Shown in pieces: positions 16,182 through 23,380 of a stretch of 35,106 nt of DNA (the stretch's first letter is position 1; each line of letters begins with the position of its first letter). The notes under the pieces were generated by a model. It was not told the origin of the DNA, made no database searches, and saw nothing but the letters and a program-made list of their open reading frames with translations. The DNA is taken from positions 1-35,106 of the forward strand of contig JADGIC010000007.1 in the NCBI GenBank assembly GCA_019683615.1. The letters run 5' to 3'. Source of the DNA: Alicyclobacillaceae bacterium (GTDB lineage Bacteria; Bacillota; Bacilli; Alicyclobacillales; Alicyclobacillaceae). The position numbers and the translations under genes are program-made.

Positions 16182-17682
16182 CGGACCATTGCCCGGCGGC
16201 GGCGACGGCAGCCACAAACAACAGAAACAGGATGGAAAAGGCGGCGTTCCAGCGGATGATTTCGGACGGCTGAACGCCGCTGACGCTGGCGGCCACGTTC
16301 GCCGTCGCGTTGAACGGGCTGAGCACAAAACTGGTCACGCCACCGCCGAACAGCCCGATGGCGAGCCATATGGGTGACACGTGCAGAACCGATGGGGTCA
16401 GAGCGGCACCCAGGAGGGAAATCGTCACGACCGGGTGCAGCCCCACCAGCGACAGCACTACGGTCACGATCGGCACCAGGGCTACGAATCCGGTCGGACC
16501 GATTGCCCAGGAGGCGTGGATGAAGGCGGTGTCAAAGGCGTGAACGTACGTCGATTGGTGCAGGCATTGGACAAAGTACCCCGCAGCAGTGAATACGGAG
16601 AACGTGTTGTGGAGCGCCTGCACGGACTTGCGCTGTTGCGCCAAGCGTTTCCAAAAGATTGGCTGTCGCCCCAGCAGCAGGCTCCACAGCCAGGCAAACG
16701 GCATCGCCAAGATCGCAATCACCTCAATCATCGCCCATCCGGTGAGCGACTGCAGCGACTGCATGGCGGCGAAAAACAACACGACGGCCAGACCGATATG
16801 CCACAGTTTCCCGGACCGCGCCGGTACCGCGGTGCCGGTAGCGGCAGCGTTACCGTGGATGGGCCGCCCGAACTCGGAAAGTGCGTCTGCGGACGGCGCT
16901 GGGGCTGCGGATTGCTGCCGGGCTGCGGGCGGCACGGCCGACGGCGGGCCGCTGGCCGCGGTTGCGGCCGCTTCCTTGGCCGCCTGGTTGGACCCGGTGA
17001 TCCGGAATATGGCGACGCCGATGGCGAGGCCGGCGAAGCTGAGGGCAAGCGTGACAGGTACCGCTTGCGCCCAGCGGATACCGGTGATGTCCACTATCGC
17101 TGCGACGACGGCCGCAATTGGGCTCCAAGCGAGCGGCATCGCGTAACCGACGACAATGCTGGACATGAGAAAGCGGGTTGGTTCCGGAATTCGCCGCTGC
17201 TCCACCAAGCGCGCCACCGATTGGTACATCATCGGGATGGCAGCAATGTTCATGAGGCTGGCCAGCAGGTACGACAAACCGGCAATCGTCAAATACAGGC
17301 GGCGAGGTGACAGATGCCGCCCCTCGAACAGACGCTCCACCGCCTGTTGGTAGTCCCCGGCGACGATGGGGATGGCGAGAATCGGTACCACGGAAAACAG
17401 GCTGAGAAGGTTCAGCATGCTGCCAAACGACTGGATGACGGACCGCGGTCCGGGGTGGCCTGTCCACACAAGCGCCGTCCCGGCCGCTAAAAACAGGAAT
17501 GTCAAGCCTTTCGAGACAGCGGACGCTGCCGGCCAAGCGGTGAGCAGCGCAGCGATGGACAGGTATGGCAGGCTTTCCTGCAAGGGGGGCCACGGGATGA
17601 TTACCGAGATCAGGTACACGAACACGGCGGCCAAGAAAACCCAGCCACGCACACCTGCGATGTGTTTGAACAGCGCTGCCAT
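16168..17682 (-). CDS. Large polytopic permease, substrate unknown, divergent from the accessory cluster
   Basis: This is a 504-aa membrane carrier with about 12 segments and a long Ala/Pro-rich hydrophilic loop near the middle (about residues 230-290). I do not recognise the exact family. The two-half layout and the VVGYAMPLAWSPIAAVVAAIVDITG and FGGGVTSFVLSPFNATANVA segments resemble ion-transporter-superfamily carriers for organic anions. The ATG at 17682 (MAALFKHI) has GGGGGA upstream and begins just before the first segment; a GTG at 17751 would add an unlikely leader. It is driven from the intergenic region that also starts the ChrA-like gene, over a shared GTATACC operator. It is therefore the best candidate for the uptake system of the cluster's substrate. 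It is convergent with nadX. Confidence 0.75.
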   Translation of the reverse strand: MAALFKHIAGVRGWVFLAAVFVYLISVIIPWPPLQESLPYLSIAALLTAWPAASAVSKGLTFLFLAAGTALVWTGHPGPRSVIQSFGSMLNLLSLFSVVPILAIPIVAGDYQQAVERLFEGRHLSPRRLYLTIAGLSYLLASLMNIAAIPMMYQSVARLVEQRRIPEPTRFLMSSIVVGYAMPLAWSPIAAVVAAIVDITGIRWAQAVPVTLALSFAGLAIGVAIFRITGSNQAAKEAAATAASGPPSAVPPAARQQSAAPAPSADALSEFGRPIHGNAAATGTAVPARSGKLWHIGLAVVLFFAAMQSLQSLTGWAMIEVIAILAMPFAWLWSLLLGRQPIFWKRLAQQRKSVQALHNTFSVFTAAGYFVQCLHQSTYVHAFDTAFIHASWAIGPTGFVALVPIVTVVLSLVGLHPVVTISLLGAALTPSVLHVSPIWLAIGLFGGGVTSFVLSPFNATANVAASVSGVQPSEIIRWNAAFSILFLLFVAAVAAAGQWSVTLR

Positions 17683-17818
17683 ATCACAGTCCCCCAGTCC
17701 TTCCCATATCGAAGGCATCCGCATCGAGAAGGAGCCCGCATGGCCGGGCACGCCCGCCGCACAGGGGCTTGTCTCCTGAGACTACAAAATCTTCTTAGAG
17801 CCAAACGCGTCAGCGGCT

Positions 17819-17871
17819 TTAACAGCCCTCAGTTATGTTGTATATTGTATACCAAAGTCGTGGTTGGTCAA
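17819..17871. promoter_or_regulatory. Overlapping divergent promoters with a GTATACC operator
   Basis: Plus strand: TTAACA (17819-17824), 16 bases, TATATT (17841-17846). Minus strand: TTGACC (17871-17866), 16 bases, TACAAT (17849-17844). The operator-like palindrome TTGTATATTGTATACCA (17838-17854, 8-1-8, six of eight pairs) covers both -10 elements. A repressor bound here would shut off the permease and the ChrA-like gene together. Confidence 0.6.
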
Positions 17872-17928
17872 TGACGACTTTCAATGTTCAGGAATATTAT
17901 CCGTATATTTGAAAGAAGGAGACAGCGT

Positions 17929-18603
17929 GTGAGCCGTGGGCGCACCTTGTGGGAGATTTCGATGGCCATGCTGCGGACGGGGATCCTCGGATACGGAGGG
18001 GGCCCGTCGACGATTCCGCTGTTTCGGTATGAAGCGGTGGAGCGCTACCGCTGGGTTGACAACGAGGAATTCGGCCAAATTTTGGCAGTGGCAAACACGC
18101 TCCCGGGGCCCATCGCGACGAAGATGGCCGCGTACCTTGGGTACGAACAGGCTGGCCTGATGGGAGCGGTGACAGCGGTCGTCGTCCACATTTTGCCGAC
18201 GTCGCTGGCCATGGTGGTCTTGTTTGGCGCGCTGGGGCTGCTGCGTCATTCCCCCGTTGTCAAGGGTGTCATCGAGGCCGTGGACCCGGTGGTGGCCGTG
18301 ATGTTGGGTGTGATGGCATACGAATTTTTGAGCAAGACCTGGAAGGGCCTGGGGAAATGGGTTGGAACCGCATTCGCGGCGGTGGCCTTTCTGTTGCTGG
18401 TGGTTTTTCAGCTGAATCCAGGGGTCGTCGTGCTGGTGTTTTTGGCGTATGGCCTGGTCCACTACCGGTGGGCGGACGCGTTGCGGCGGCGCAGCGCCGG
18501 GCAGCCGGACACGGGTGCGGCGGGAGCTGACGCGGCGCGGGGCGACGCGGGTCGGCAGACGTCTGCCACGCATCAGCAAACATCGATCACACATCAACCG
18601 TAG
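17929..18603 (+). CDS. ChrA-family half-size membrane transporter (first copy)
   Basis: This 224-aa protein consists of one CHR domain with about five to six membrane segments and a hydrophilic C-terminal tail rich in Gln, Thr and Ala. Family motifs are LGYGGGPSTIPLFRYEAV near the start and VANTLPGPIATKMAAYLGYEQAGLMGA after the first segment. Half-size ChrA proteins normally work as hetero-pairs. The only partner in sight is the second copy at 24.1-24.7 kb, at the far end of the cluster. The start is placed at GTG 17929 because AAAGAAGGAGA lies 6 bases upstream; an ATG at 17884 in the same frame lacks a ribosome site. Chromate is the founding substrate, but here an oxyanion or organic anion from the pathway is more likely. 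Confidence 0.82.
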   Translation: MSRGRTLWEISMAMLRTGILGYGGGPSTIPLFRYEAVERYRWVDNEEFGQILAVANTLPGPIATKMAAYLGYEQAGLMGAVTAVVVHILPTSLAMVVLFGALGLLRHSPVVKGVIEAVDPVVAVMLGVMAYEFLSKTWKGLGKWVGTAFAAVAFLLLVVFQLNPGVVVLVFLAYGLVHYRWADALRRRSAGQPDTGAAGADAARGDAGRQTSATHQQTSITHQP

Positions 18604-18624
18604 TCGATGAAGGGAGGCAGTGTT

Positions 18625-18957
18625 GTGATCAAAGTCACCCTGCGGGGTCCAAATGGAACGTTTGAGCAAGAAGTTCCGGAAAACAGCAACTTGGTCGTGC
18701 TGGCGGGGTTGAAGAAGTTTCCCGGGCTGCGCTACTCCTGCGGCATGGGGCGGTGCGGGAAGTGCGCCTCCCGGGTGGTGCGAGGCGCCGAGCATTTGCC
18801 ACCGCCGGACTGGAAAGAAGAGCGAGTACTGGGAGAGGACAAGCTCCAAGAAGGGTATCGGCTGATGTGTCAATTGTATTTGACTCACGATCTTGAAATT
18901 GCGCAGGACAAGGTCCCCATCGTTCCCGCTTACCGGCGCGTGCGCCAGAAGGTCTGA
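18625..18957 (+). CDS. [2Fe-2S] ferredoxin (first copy)
   Basis: This is a 110-aa soluble electron carrier with the plant-type ferredoxin fold. The cluster ligands are C39-x4-C44-x2-C47 (SCGMGRCGKC) and C82 (LMCQL). The GTG at 18625 has AAGGGAGG 8 bases upstream; an in-frame ATG at 18607 overlaps that site and is rejected. It starts 21 bases after the ChrA-like gene. Together with the second ferredoxin, which has its cysteines at almost identical positions, it is a likely electron donor to the downstream diiron oxygenase. No dedicated ferredoxin reductase is encoded here, so a housekeeping reductase would be needed. Confidence 0.9.
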   Translation: MIKVTLRGPNGTFEQEVPENSNLVVLAGLKKFPGLRYSCGMGRCGKCASRVVRGAEHLPPPDWKEERVLGEDKLQEGYRLMCQLYLTHDLEIAQDKVPIVPAYRRVRQKV

Positions 18958-19021
18958 CGTCGGAAGCGTGTGGCAAAATCCCCGTGGGGATCGCGATGTG
19001 GCCGAAAGAGGGTGCTCACAG

Positions 19022-19789
19022 GTGGGATTCGTACTGGCCGAGATGACGTGGCCTGAGGTCAAGGAGGCGCTCCGGCACGTCAAGTTGGCAGTGATACCGT
19101 TGGGGGCGCACGAGCAACACGGTCCACACATCAACGAAAGTTGTGACAACGTCTTGGCGGAACAGTTCGCGCGCCGCTTGGTTGATCGGCTGCATCCGTG
19201 GGCCGTCATGGCGCCGACGATTCCGTTCGGCATCTCGATTCACCACATCCATTTTCCGGGTACCATCACCCTCAGGACGGAAACACTGATCCAGGTCTTG
19301 CGCGATGTGGTGTGGTCGCTCCAGCAACACGGGTTGAACAACTTCTTGATAGTCAACTCGCACGGCGGCAACCAATCCCTGTTGGGGGTGGCGTGCACAC
19401 AGTTGTCCTATGAACTCAAGGCGCGGGTGTGTTACGCCAAGACGACAGCCTCCGCGAAAGAAGCTATCCGGACGCATGTGAAGTCGGCCTTGTTCGGCCA
19501 CAGCTGTGAACGGGAAGTGTCGGAGGCGTTGTACATGGCTCCGCACCTTGTCCGCCAGGACCAGTTGCAGCCCGGCGAGATTGTCGAAGGCAAGTGGCGC
19601 TTGTTGCGGCCGGGCCAGCCGATTCAGGGATTCTACTTCTACGAAGAGATGACCGCGAACGGGTGTATCGGCAACGGTCCGGCGGGATCGTTCGAAGCGG
19701 GGGCAGCCATCGTCGAGGAAGCGCTGGACCGCGTGGAAGAGGCTGCACGCCAGTTGTTCGACTTGCCCAAACGGGAAGAAGGCAATTGA
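19022..19789 (+). CDS. Creatininase-family metalloamidohydrolase
   Basis: This 255-aa cytosolic enzyme belongs to the creatininase/MftE/ArfB family. Members hydrolyse cyclic or linear amides, formamides and, in IolN, a carbon-carbon bond, using a two-metal centre. The ligands expected for the family are present: E31 and H33 in GAHEQHGPH, D42 in SCDNV, H114 in VNSHGGNQ and E163 in HSCEREVSEAL. The GTG at 19022 has AGAGGGTG about 7 bases upstream; a GTG at 18998 is a weaker alternative. It follows the ferredoxin by 64 bases in the same orientation. Creatinine itself is unlikely as substrate since no creatinase or sarcosine genes are present. An amide ring-opening or deformylation step is a reasonable guess. 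Confidence 0.85.
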   Translation: MGFVLAEMTWPEVKEALRHVKLAVIPLGAHEQHGPHINESCDNVLAEQFARRLVDRLHPWAVMAPTIPFGISIHHIHFPGTITLRTETLIQVLRDVVWSLQQHGLNNFLIVNSHGGNQSLLGVACTQLSYELKARVCYAKTTASAKEAIRTHVKSALFGHSCEREVSEALYMAPHLVRQDQLQPGEIVEGKWRLLRPGQPIQGFYFYEEMTANGCIGNGPAGSFEAGAAIVEEALDRVEEAARQLFDLPKREEGN

Positions 19790-19808
19790 TACTAGGCAGA
19801 ATTGTCAG

Positions 19809-19837
19809 TTGACAGGCTTGTCCGACCCCGTTATCAT
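19809..19837 (+). promoter_or_regulatory. Near-consensus promoter of the diiron-oxygenase gene
   Basis: Perfect TTGACA (19809-19814), a 17-base spacer and TATCAT (19832-19837). The start point would be near 19844. It lets the second half of the cluster be transcribed separately from the ChrA/ferredoxin/creatininase part. Confidence 0.7.
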
Positions 19838-19853
19838 GAATCTCAACGATGAA

Positions 19854-19904
19854 TGGTATACAGAATGCCAAATGTCGACGGCGCTATTGGTGTACTGTAT
19901 ACCA
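19854..19904. promoter_or_regulatory. Paired GTATAC operators in the 5' leader
   Basis: TGGTATACAG (19854-19863) and its exact inverse CTGTATACCA (19895-19904) have centres 41 bp apart, about four helical turns. The right copy lies in a 17-bp near-palindrome TGGTGTACTGTATACCA (19888-19904, 8-1-8, one mismatch). The core resembles UxuR/ExuR-type GntR/FCD sites. Both lie just downstream of the predicted start point, consistent with repression by roadblock or looping. Confidence 0.65.
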
Positions 19905-19938
19905 AAATCGTAGGTATCACCCCGAGGAGGCTGTGAAC

Positions 19939-20658
19939 ATGGCTGAGCTGTTGTCCAGGGAAGAGTTCCGTAAGGCGATGGAAGAGGCCATCAAGGGCCG
20001 GCATTCGAAAGCCTCGCCGTTCAGCGAGGCGTGGGCGGCCGGCAAGTTGAAGAGGGAACACTTTGCGCGTTGGGCGGAAAACCACTACCACTACGTCGGA
20101 CCGTTCGCTGACTACCTGGCCTACATCTACGCCAACATTCCTGACAAATTCACGGACGCGAAAGATTTCATCCTGCAGAACATGTACGAAGAAGAAATCG
20201 CGGACGTCCGTCACACCGACCTGCTCATCCGGTTTGCGGAAGCGTGCGGCACGACGGCGGCGCGCGTGACTGACGAGCGCTTGATGCTGCCGACCACCCG
20301 CGGCCTGCAGAGCTGGTGCTACGCGGTCGCCATCCGTGAGCACTTCGTCGTCGCGACGGCGGCGTTGATCGTCGGCCTGGAGTCGCAGGTGCCGGAGATC
20401 TACCGCAAGCAGTTGCCTCCGCTGCTGGAGAAGTACCACTTCACGAAGGAAGAGGTCGAGTTCTTTGACCTGCACATCGTGTCGGACGAGATCCATGGCG
20501 AGCGCGGCTACCAGATTGTGCTCGACTACGCGAACACGCCGGAGTTGCAGCAGCGCTGCCTGGAAGTGATCCGCGACGGCGCCGAGATGCGCTGGATGTA
20601 TATGGATGGCCTCTACCGCGCGTACGTGGAGAAGGACTTGGCGGCTGTCAGCGCGTAA
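19939..20658 (+). CDS. PqqC/CADD-like diiron oxygenase (HDO superfamily)
   Basis: This 239-aa all-helical protein is of the PqqC/TenA/haem-oxygenase-like fold. The six residues that bind two irons in CADD/UndA-type enzymes are all present with the family spacing: E85 and H92 in YEEEIADVRH, E148 in VGLESQ, and H179, D183 and H186 in DLHIVSDEIHGERG. It is therefore probably an O2-activating diiron oxidase/oxygenase, not the cofactor-free PqqC. ATG 19939 has GAGGAGG 8 bases upstream. It has its own promoter and paired operators and is followed by an aldehyde dehydrogenase. Ferredoxins on both sides could supply electrons. Its substrate is unknown. Annotation as 'PqqC' would mislead, as no other pqq gene is present. 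Confidence 0.85.
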   Translation: MAELLSREEFRKAMEEAIKGRHSKASPFSEAWAAGKLKREHFARWAENHYHYVGPFADYLAYIYANIPDKFTDAKDFILQNMYEEEIADVRHTDLLIRFAEACGTTAARVTDERLMLPTTRGLQSWCYAVAIREHFVVATAALIVGLESQVPEIYRKQLPPLLEKYHFTKEEVEFFDLHIVSDEIHGERGYQIVLDYANTPELQQRCLEVIRDGAEMRWMYMDGLYRAYVEKDLAAVSA

Positions 20659-20693
20659 GCTGACGCGTCAGTTCAAAGCCGGACGCGGGACGG

Positions 20694-20719
20694 CAGGCGG
20701 CGGGCGTTTCCGCCGCCTG
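20694..20719 (+). other. Intercistronic hairpin before the aldehyde dehydrogenase gene
   Basis: CAGGCGGCGG (20694-20703) and CCGCCGCCTG (20710-20719) form a perfect 10-bp stem with the loop GCGTTT. A 12-bp palindrome CTGACGCGTCAG (20660-20671) lies just before it. With no T-run it is more likely a processing or stability element between the two genes than a terminator. Confidence 0.5.
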
Positions 20720-20755
20720 TCTGCACCGGTTGGCCGGAAAGGAAAGGGGAAGCCG

Positions 20756-22222
20756 ATGGCAACAAGGAGCGAAACCGTCGTCTTTCACGCCTGGGTTGCC
20801 GGTGAGTGGCGGCAATCCTCGGCTGGCGATCACTTTGACAGCGTCAACCCGGCGGATACGTCGGACGTCGTGGCGCGCTTTCCGAATCTGACGACGGACG
20901 ACGCGGCGCAGGCCATCGAGGCGGCTGCGCGGGCGTTCCCGAAGTGGGCGGCGACGGCTCCCGGCAAGCGCGCCGAAATTCTCTGGAAGGCTGCCTCCCT
21001 GTTGGACGAGCGGCGGGCCCAATACGCCGTGGAGCTGACCCGGGAGGAAGGAAAGGTGTTGTCGGCGGCCCAGGCCGAGGTCAAGCGTGCGGCTGACACC
21101 CTGCGCTTTTACGCGCAGGAAGGCCTGTCGTTGGCAGGCGAGACGTTCACGACGGACGACGCGGGGAGTCTGGTTTTTACCCGGCGCGAACCGTTGGGTG
21201 TGGTGACGGCCATCACCCCGTGGAATTTCCCGATTTCCATCCCGGCTCGCAAGATTGCGCCGGCGCTGGTGACGGGGAATACGGTGGTGTTCAAGCCTGC
21301 GTCCGACACGCCGCTGATTGCGTTGCGGTTGGTGGAATGCTTGATTGAGGCAGGGCTTCCGGCCGGCGTCATCAATCTGGTGACCGGCAGCGCGTCGCGC
21401 GTCGGGGACGTCATCGTCAGCCACCCGGAGGTGCGTGCGGTGACGTTCACCGGGTCGACCGGCGTGGGTGAGACCATCCACCGCAAGGTGTCGCTGACGA
21501 CGCGGGTCCAGATGGAGCTGGGCGGCAAGAATCCGATTCTCGTCATGGACGACGCCGACCTCAAGAAAGCCGTCGAGTTGACCATCAAGGGCGGCTTCGA
21601 ATTGACTGGCCAAGCATGCACCGGTACGAGCCGCGCCATCGTCATGCGGTCGGCGTACGACGCGTATGTCGAGGCGCTCGTTGACGCGACGGCGAGGTTG
21701 CGGATCGGCAGTGGCTTGGAACCGGGTGTGGAAATCGGTCCGTTGGCCAACCAGAGCCAGTTGCGGACGGTGTTGGAGTACGTTGCGCTCGGCCAGGAAG
21801 AAGGTGCCCGCTTGGTATACGGCGGCGAGCAGCTGACCGGCCCGGGTTACGACCGCGGCTACTTCGTGCGGCCTGCGGTGTTCGCCGATGTGAAGCCGAC
21901 CATGCGCATCGCGCAAGAAGAAATCTTCGGCCCCGTGATTGCAGTGATTCCGGTAGATTCGTTCGAAGAGGCGCTGAACCTGGCGAACGGTGTCGAGTAC
22001 GGCCTGTCGGCGTCCATCGTGACTCGCGACATCGAACGGGCACACCGCTTCGTCAAAGGGATTCAAGCCGGTACGGTGAAAGTCAACCGCACGACGACCG
22101 GCAACCTGATTCAGGCCCCGTTCGGCGGCTTGAAGCGCTCCAGCGCTGCCACGTTCCGCGAGTCTGGCCGGGTTGGTCTTGAGTTTTTCACCCAATTGAA
22201 GACGGTGTATTACGGTTTTTGA
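20756..22222 (+). CDS. Aldehyde dehydrogenase, alpha-ketoglutarate semialdehyde dehydrogenase-like
   Basis: This 488-aa soluble NAD(P)-dependent enzyme oxidises an aldehyde to its acid. Catalytic residues are in place: N157 in PWNFP, K180 in VVFKPAS, the glycine motif FTGSTGVG near 231-238, E254 in MELGGKNP and nucleophile C288 in GQACTGTSR. The C-terminal FGGLKRSSAATFRESG segment and overall pattern fit the 2,5-dioxovalerate (alpha-ketoglutarate semialdehyde) and succinate-semialdehyde group, so a carboxylated semialdehyde is a reasonable substrate guess. ATG 20756 has AAAGGGGAAG upstream. It lies 97 bp behind the diiron oxygenase and probably oxidises an aldehyde formed in that pathway. Confidence 0.9.
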   Translation: MATRSETVVFHAWVAGEWRQSSAGDHFDSVNPADTSDVVARFPNLTTDDAAQAIEAAARAFPKWAATAPGKRAEILWKAASLLDERRAQYAVELTREEGKVLSAAQAEVKRAADTLRFYAQEGLSLAGETFTTDDAGSLVFTRREPLGVVTAITPWNFPISIPARKIAPALVTGNTVVFKPASDTPLIALRLVECLIEAGLPAGVINLVTGSASRVGDVIVSHPEVRAVTFTGSTGVGETIHRKVSLTTRVQMELGGKNPILVMDDADLKKAVELTIKGGFELTGQACTGTSRAIVMRSAYDAYVEALVDATARLRIGSGLEPGVEIGPLANQSQLRTVLEYVALGQEEGARLVYGGEQLTGPGYDRGYFVRPAVFADVKPTMRIAQEEIFGPVIAVIPVDSFEEALNLANGVEYGLSASIVTRDIERAHRFVKGIQAGTVKVNRTTTGNLIQAPFGGLKRSSAATFRESGRVGLEFFTQLKTVYYGF

Positions 22223-22300
22223 CGATTCTGCCCGGCGCGGCGGGCGAGACAGCCAGCGCGGGGTTTGCGAACGTGTCACATCATGGTGGGGGGACTGGGC

Positions 22301-22780
22301 ATGAAGCAGGCGGTCATGCTGGAACTGGCGGAGGCGCGCGTACTGATCCAGGCAGCGATTGCAAAGGCGAAAGAGATCAACGTGGCCGAGACGATCGCGG
22401 TGGTCGACGCTGGCGGACACCTGATTGCTCTTGAGCGGATGGACGGTGCTCGCATCACCGGTCCGGAGATTGCGATTGCGAAGGCGTTTACGGCGGCCGG
22501 CCACAAGCGGTCGACGCATCTGTTCAACACTCCGCCCAACGGGCCTGCGCTGCCAAACAACGAGGCATACGGCATCCAGCTGATGTTCCCTGGCCGGTTC
22601 GCCGTGTTCGTCGGCGGATTCCCGGTGGTGGTCAACGGTGAAGTCGTGGGTGGCATCGGCATCAGCGGCGGCAACGGCGCCCAGGATACGGCCGTCGGGG
22701 TAGCGGCTCTGGAGGCGCTGGCCCGCCATCTGGAACCGCAAGGGTTGCAGGTGCTGGCACAAGCCGATATCAAGCTGTGA
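22301..22780 (+). CDS. GlcG/HbpS-family (DUF336) protein
   Basis: This 159-aa protein belongs to the GlcG/HbpS/PduO-C family, recognised by the N-terminal ARVLIQAAIAKAKEINV helix, VVDAGGHLIALERMDGA, and the C-terminal VGGIGISGGNGAQDTAVGVAALEAL. Family members bind haem or corrinoids, or occur without known function in glycolate and aromatic catabolic operons. There is no signal peptide, so it is cytosolic. The ATG at 22301 has GTGGGGGGA about 5 bases upstream. It lies 78 bp after the aldehyde dehydrogenase in the same orientation. It is probably an accessory or cofactor-handling protein of the pathway; no enzyme activity can be assigned. Confidence 0.85.
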   Translation: MKQAVMLELAEARVLIQAAIAKAKEINVAETIAVVDAGGHLIALERMDGARITGPEIAIAKAFTAAGHKRSTHLFNTPPNGPALPNNEAYGIQLMFPGRFAVFVGGFPVVVNGEVVGGIGISGGNGAQDTAVGVAALEALARHLEPQGLQVLAQADIKL

Positions 22781-22834
22781 GCGCCGGAGTGTTGAGTCGC
22801 GCGGGGCGGCGGAACATGGGGAGGAGGGTGTACG

Positions 22835-23212
22835 GTGGCCGGCTATATCTACTTTAAGACGTCTGGCAAACGGATTGAGATTGGACCGGAAGGCGAAGCG
22901 CATGTGCTGCGCACCTCCATCCGGTATGAATGCGACCTGCCGTTCAAGTGTGCGGGCGGCCTTTGCGGGACGTGCAAAATGCACGTGGACGAAGGCATGG
23001 AAAATTTGTCGCCGGTGCGGAAGGCTGAACAAAAACTGTTGGGCGACCTGTTGAATGAGGGATACAGGTTGGGCTGCCAGACGTTCGCCCACGGCGACTG
23101 CACCATTTCGTGGGACCCAGCTCAACAGCAGGGCAAGCCTTTGAAGAAACTGGCAGATTTCTGGGAGAAACACGGAGGTCGAGCGCGACTGTCACCGGTG
23201 GCCGGGGAGTGA
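22835..23212 (+). CDS. [2Fe-2S] ferredoxin (second copy)
   Basis: This is a 125-aa plant-type ferredoxin. Ligands are C39-x4-C44-x2-C47 (KCAGGLCGTC) and C81 (LGCQT), the same positions as in the first ferredoxin to within one residue, with a C-terminal extension of about 30 residues ending in KKLADFWEKHGG. The GTG at 22835 follows GGGGAGGAGGGTG. Two paralogous ferredoxins in one cluster may serve two oxidation steps, or one may be specific to the diiron oxygenase. The stop codon sits in a GGGGAGT-G-ACTCCCC palindrome (23204-23218). Confidence 0.9.
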   Translation: MAGYIYFKTSGKRIEIGPEGEAHVLRTSIRYECDLPFKCAGGLCGTCKMHVDEGMENLSPVRKAEQKLLGDLLNEGYRLGCQTFAHGDCTISWDPAQQQGKPLKKLADFWEKHGGRARLSPVAGE

Positions 23213-23224
23213 CTCCCCCAGCCT

Positions 23225-23266
23225 GCGGAGACGAGTCTTGAAACGCCCCGTCTTCGCTGTTAGTAT
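23225..23266 (+). promoter_or_regulatory. Terminator-like hairpin overlapping the gntR promoter
   Basis: GCGGAGACG (23225-23233) and CGTCTTCGC (23249-23257) form a 9-bp stem with one G-T pair, followed by TGTTAGTATTT. The same bases hold a promoter candidate: TTGAAA (23238-23243), 17 bases, TAGTAT (23261-23266). The regulator can thus be transcribed independently of the pathway genes. Confidence 0.5.
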
Positions 23267-23380
23267 TTAGTAGAACGTAGATTCTGCTTCAGACCGATCC
23301 TTTCGGCTGGGGGAGCCTATTCCCTGAGCCGTGAACGCGGCCGCCGGGGACGGGCGCCAGAGACCGGGAAGTGACAGCGA

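Noticed and set aside
19022-19789. Creatinine degradation or mycofactocin (MftE) gene
   Set aside because: No creatinase, sarcosine oxidase or mycofactocin genes are nearby; only family-level assignment is justified.
19939-20658. PQQ biosynthesis gene pqqC
   Set aside because: No pqqA, B, D or E is present and the diiron ligand set fits CADD/UndA-type enzymes better.
20648-23173. An 841-codon open frame on the minus strand across the accessory cluster
   Set aside because: It is antisense to the diiron oxygenase tail, aldehyde dehydrogenase, GlcG-like and ferredoxin genes, all of which have clear family motifs and ribosome sites. Long antisense frames are expected at this GC content.
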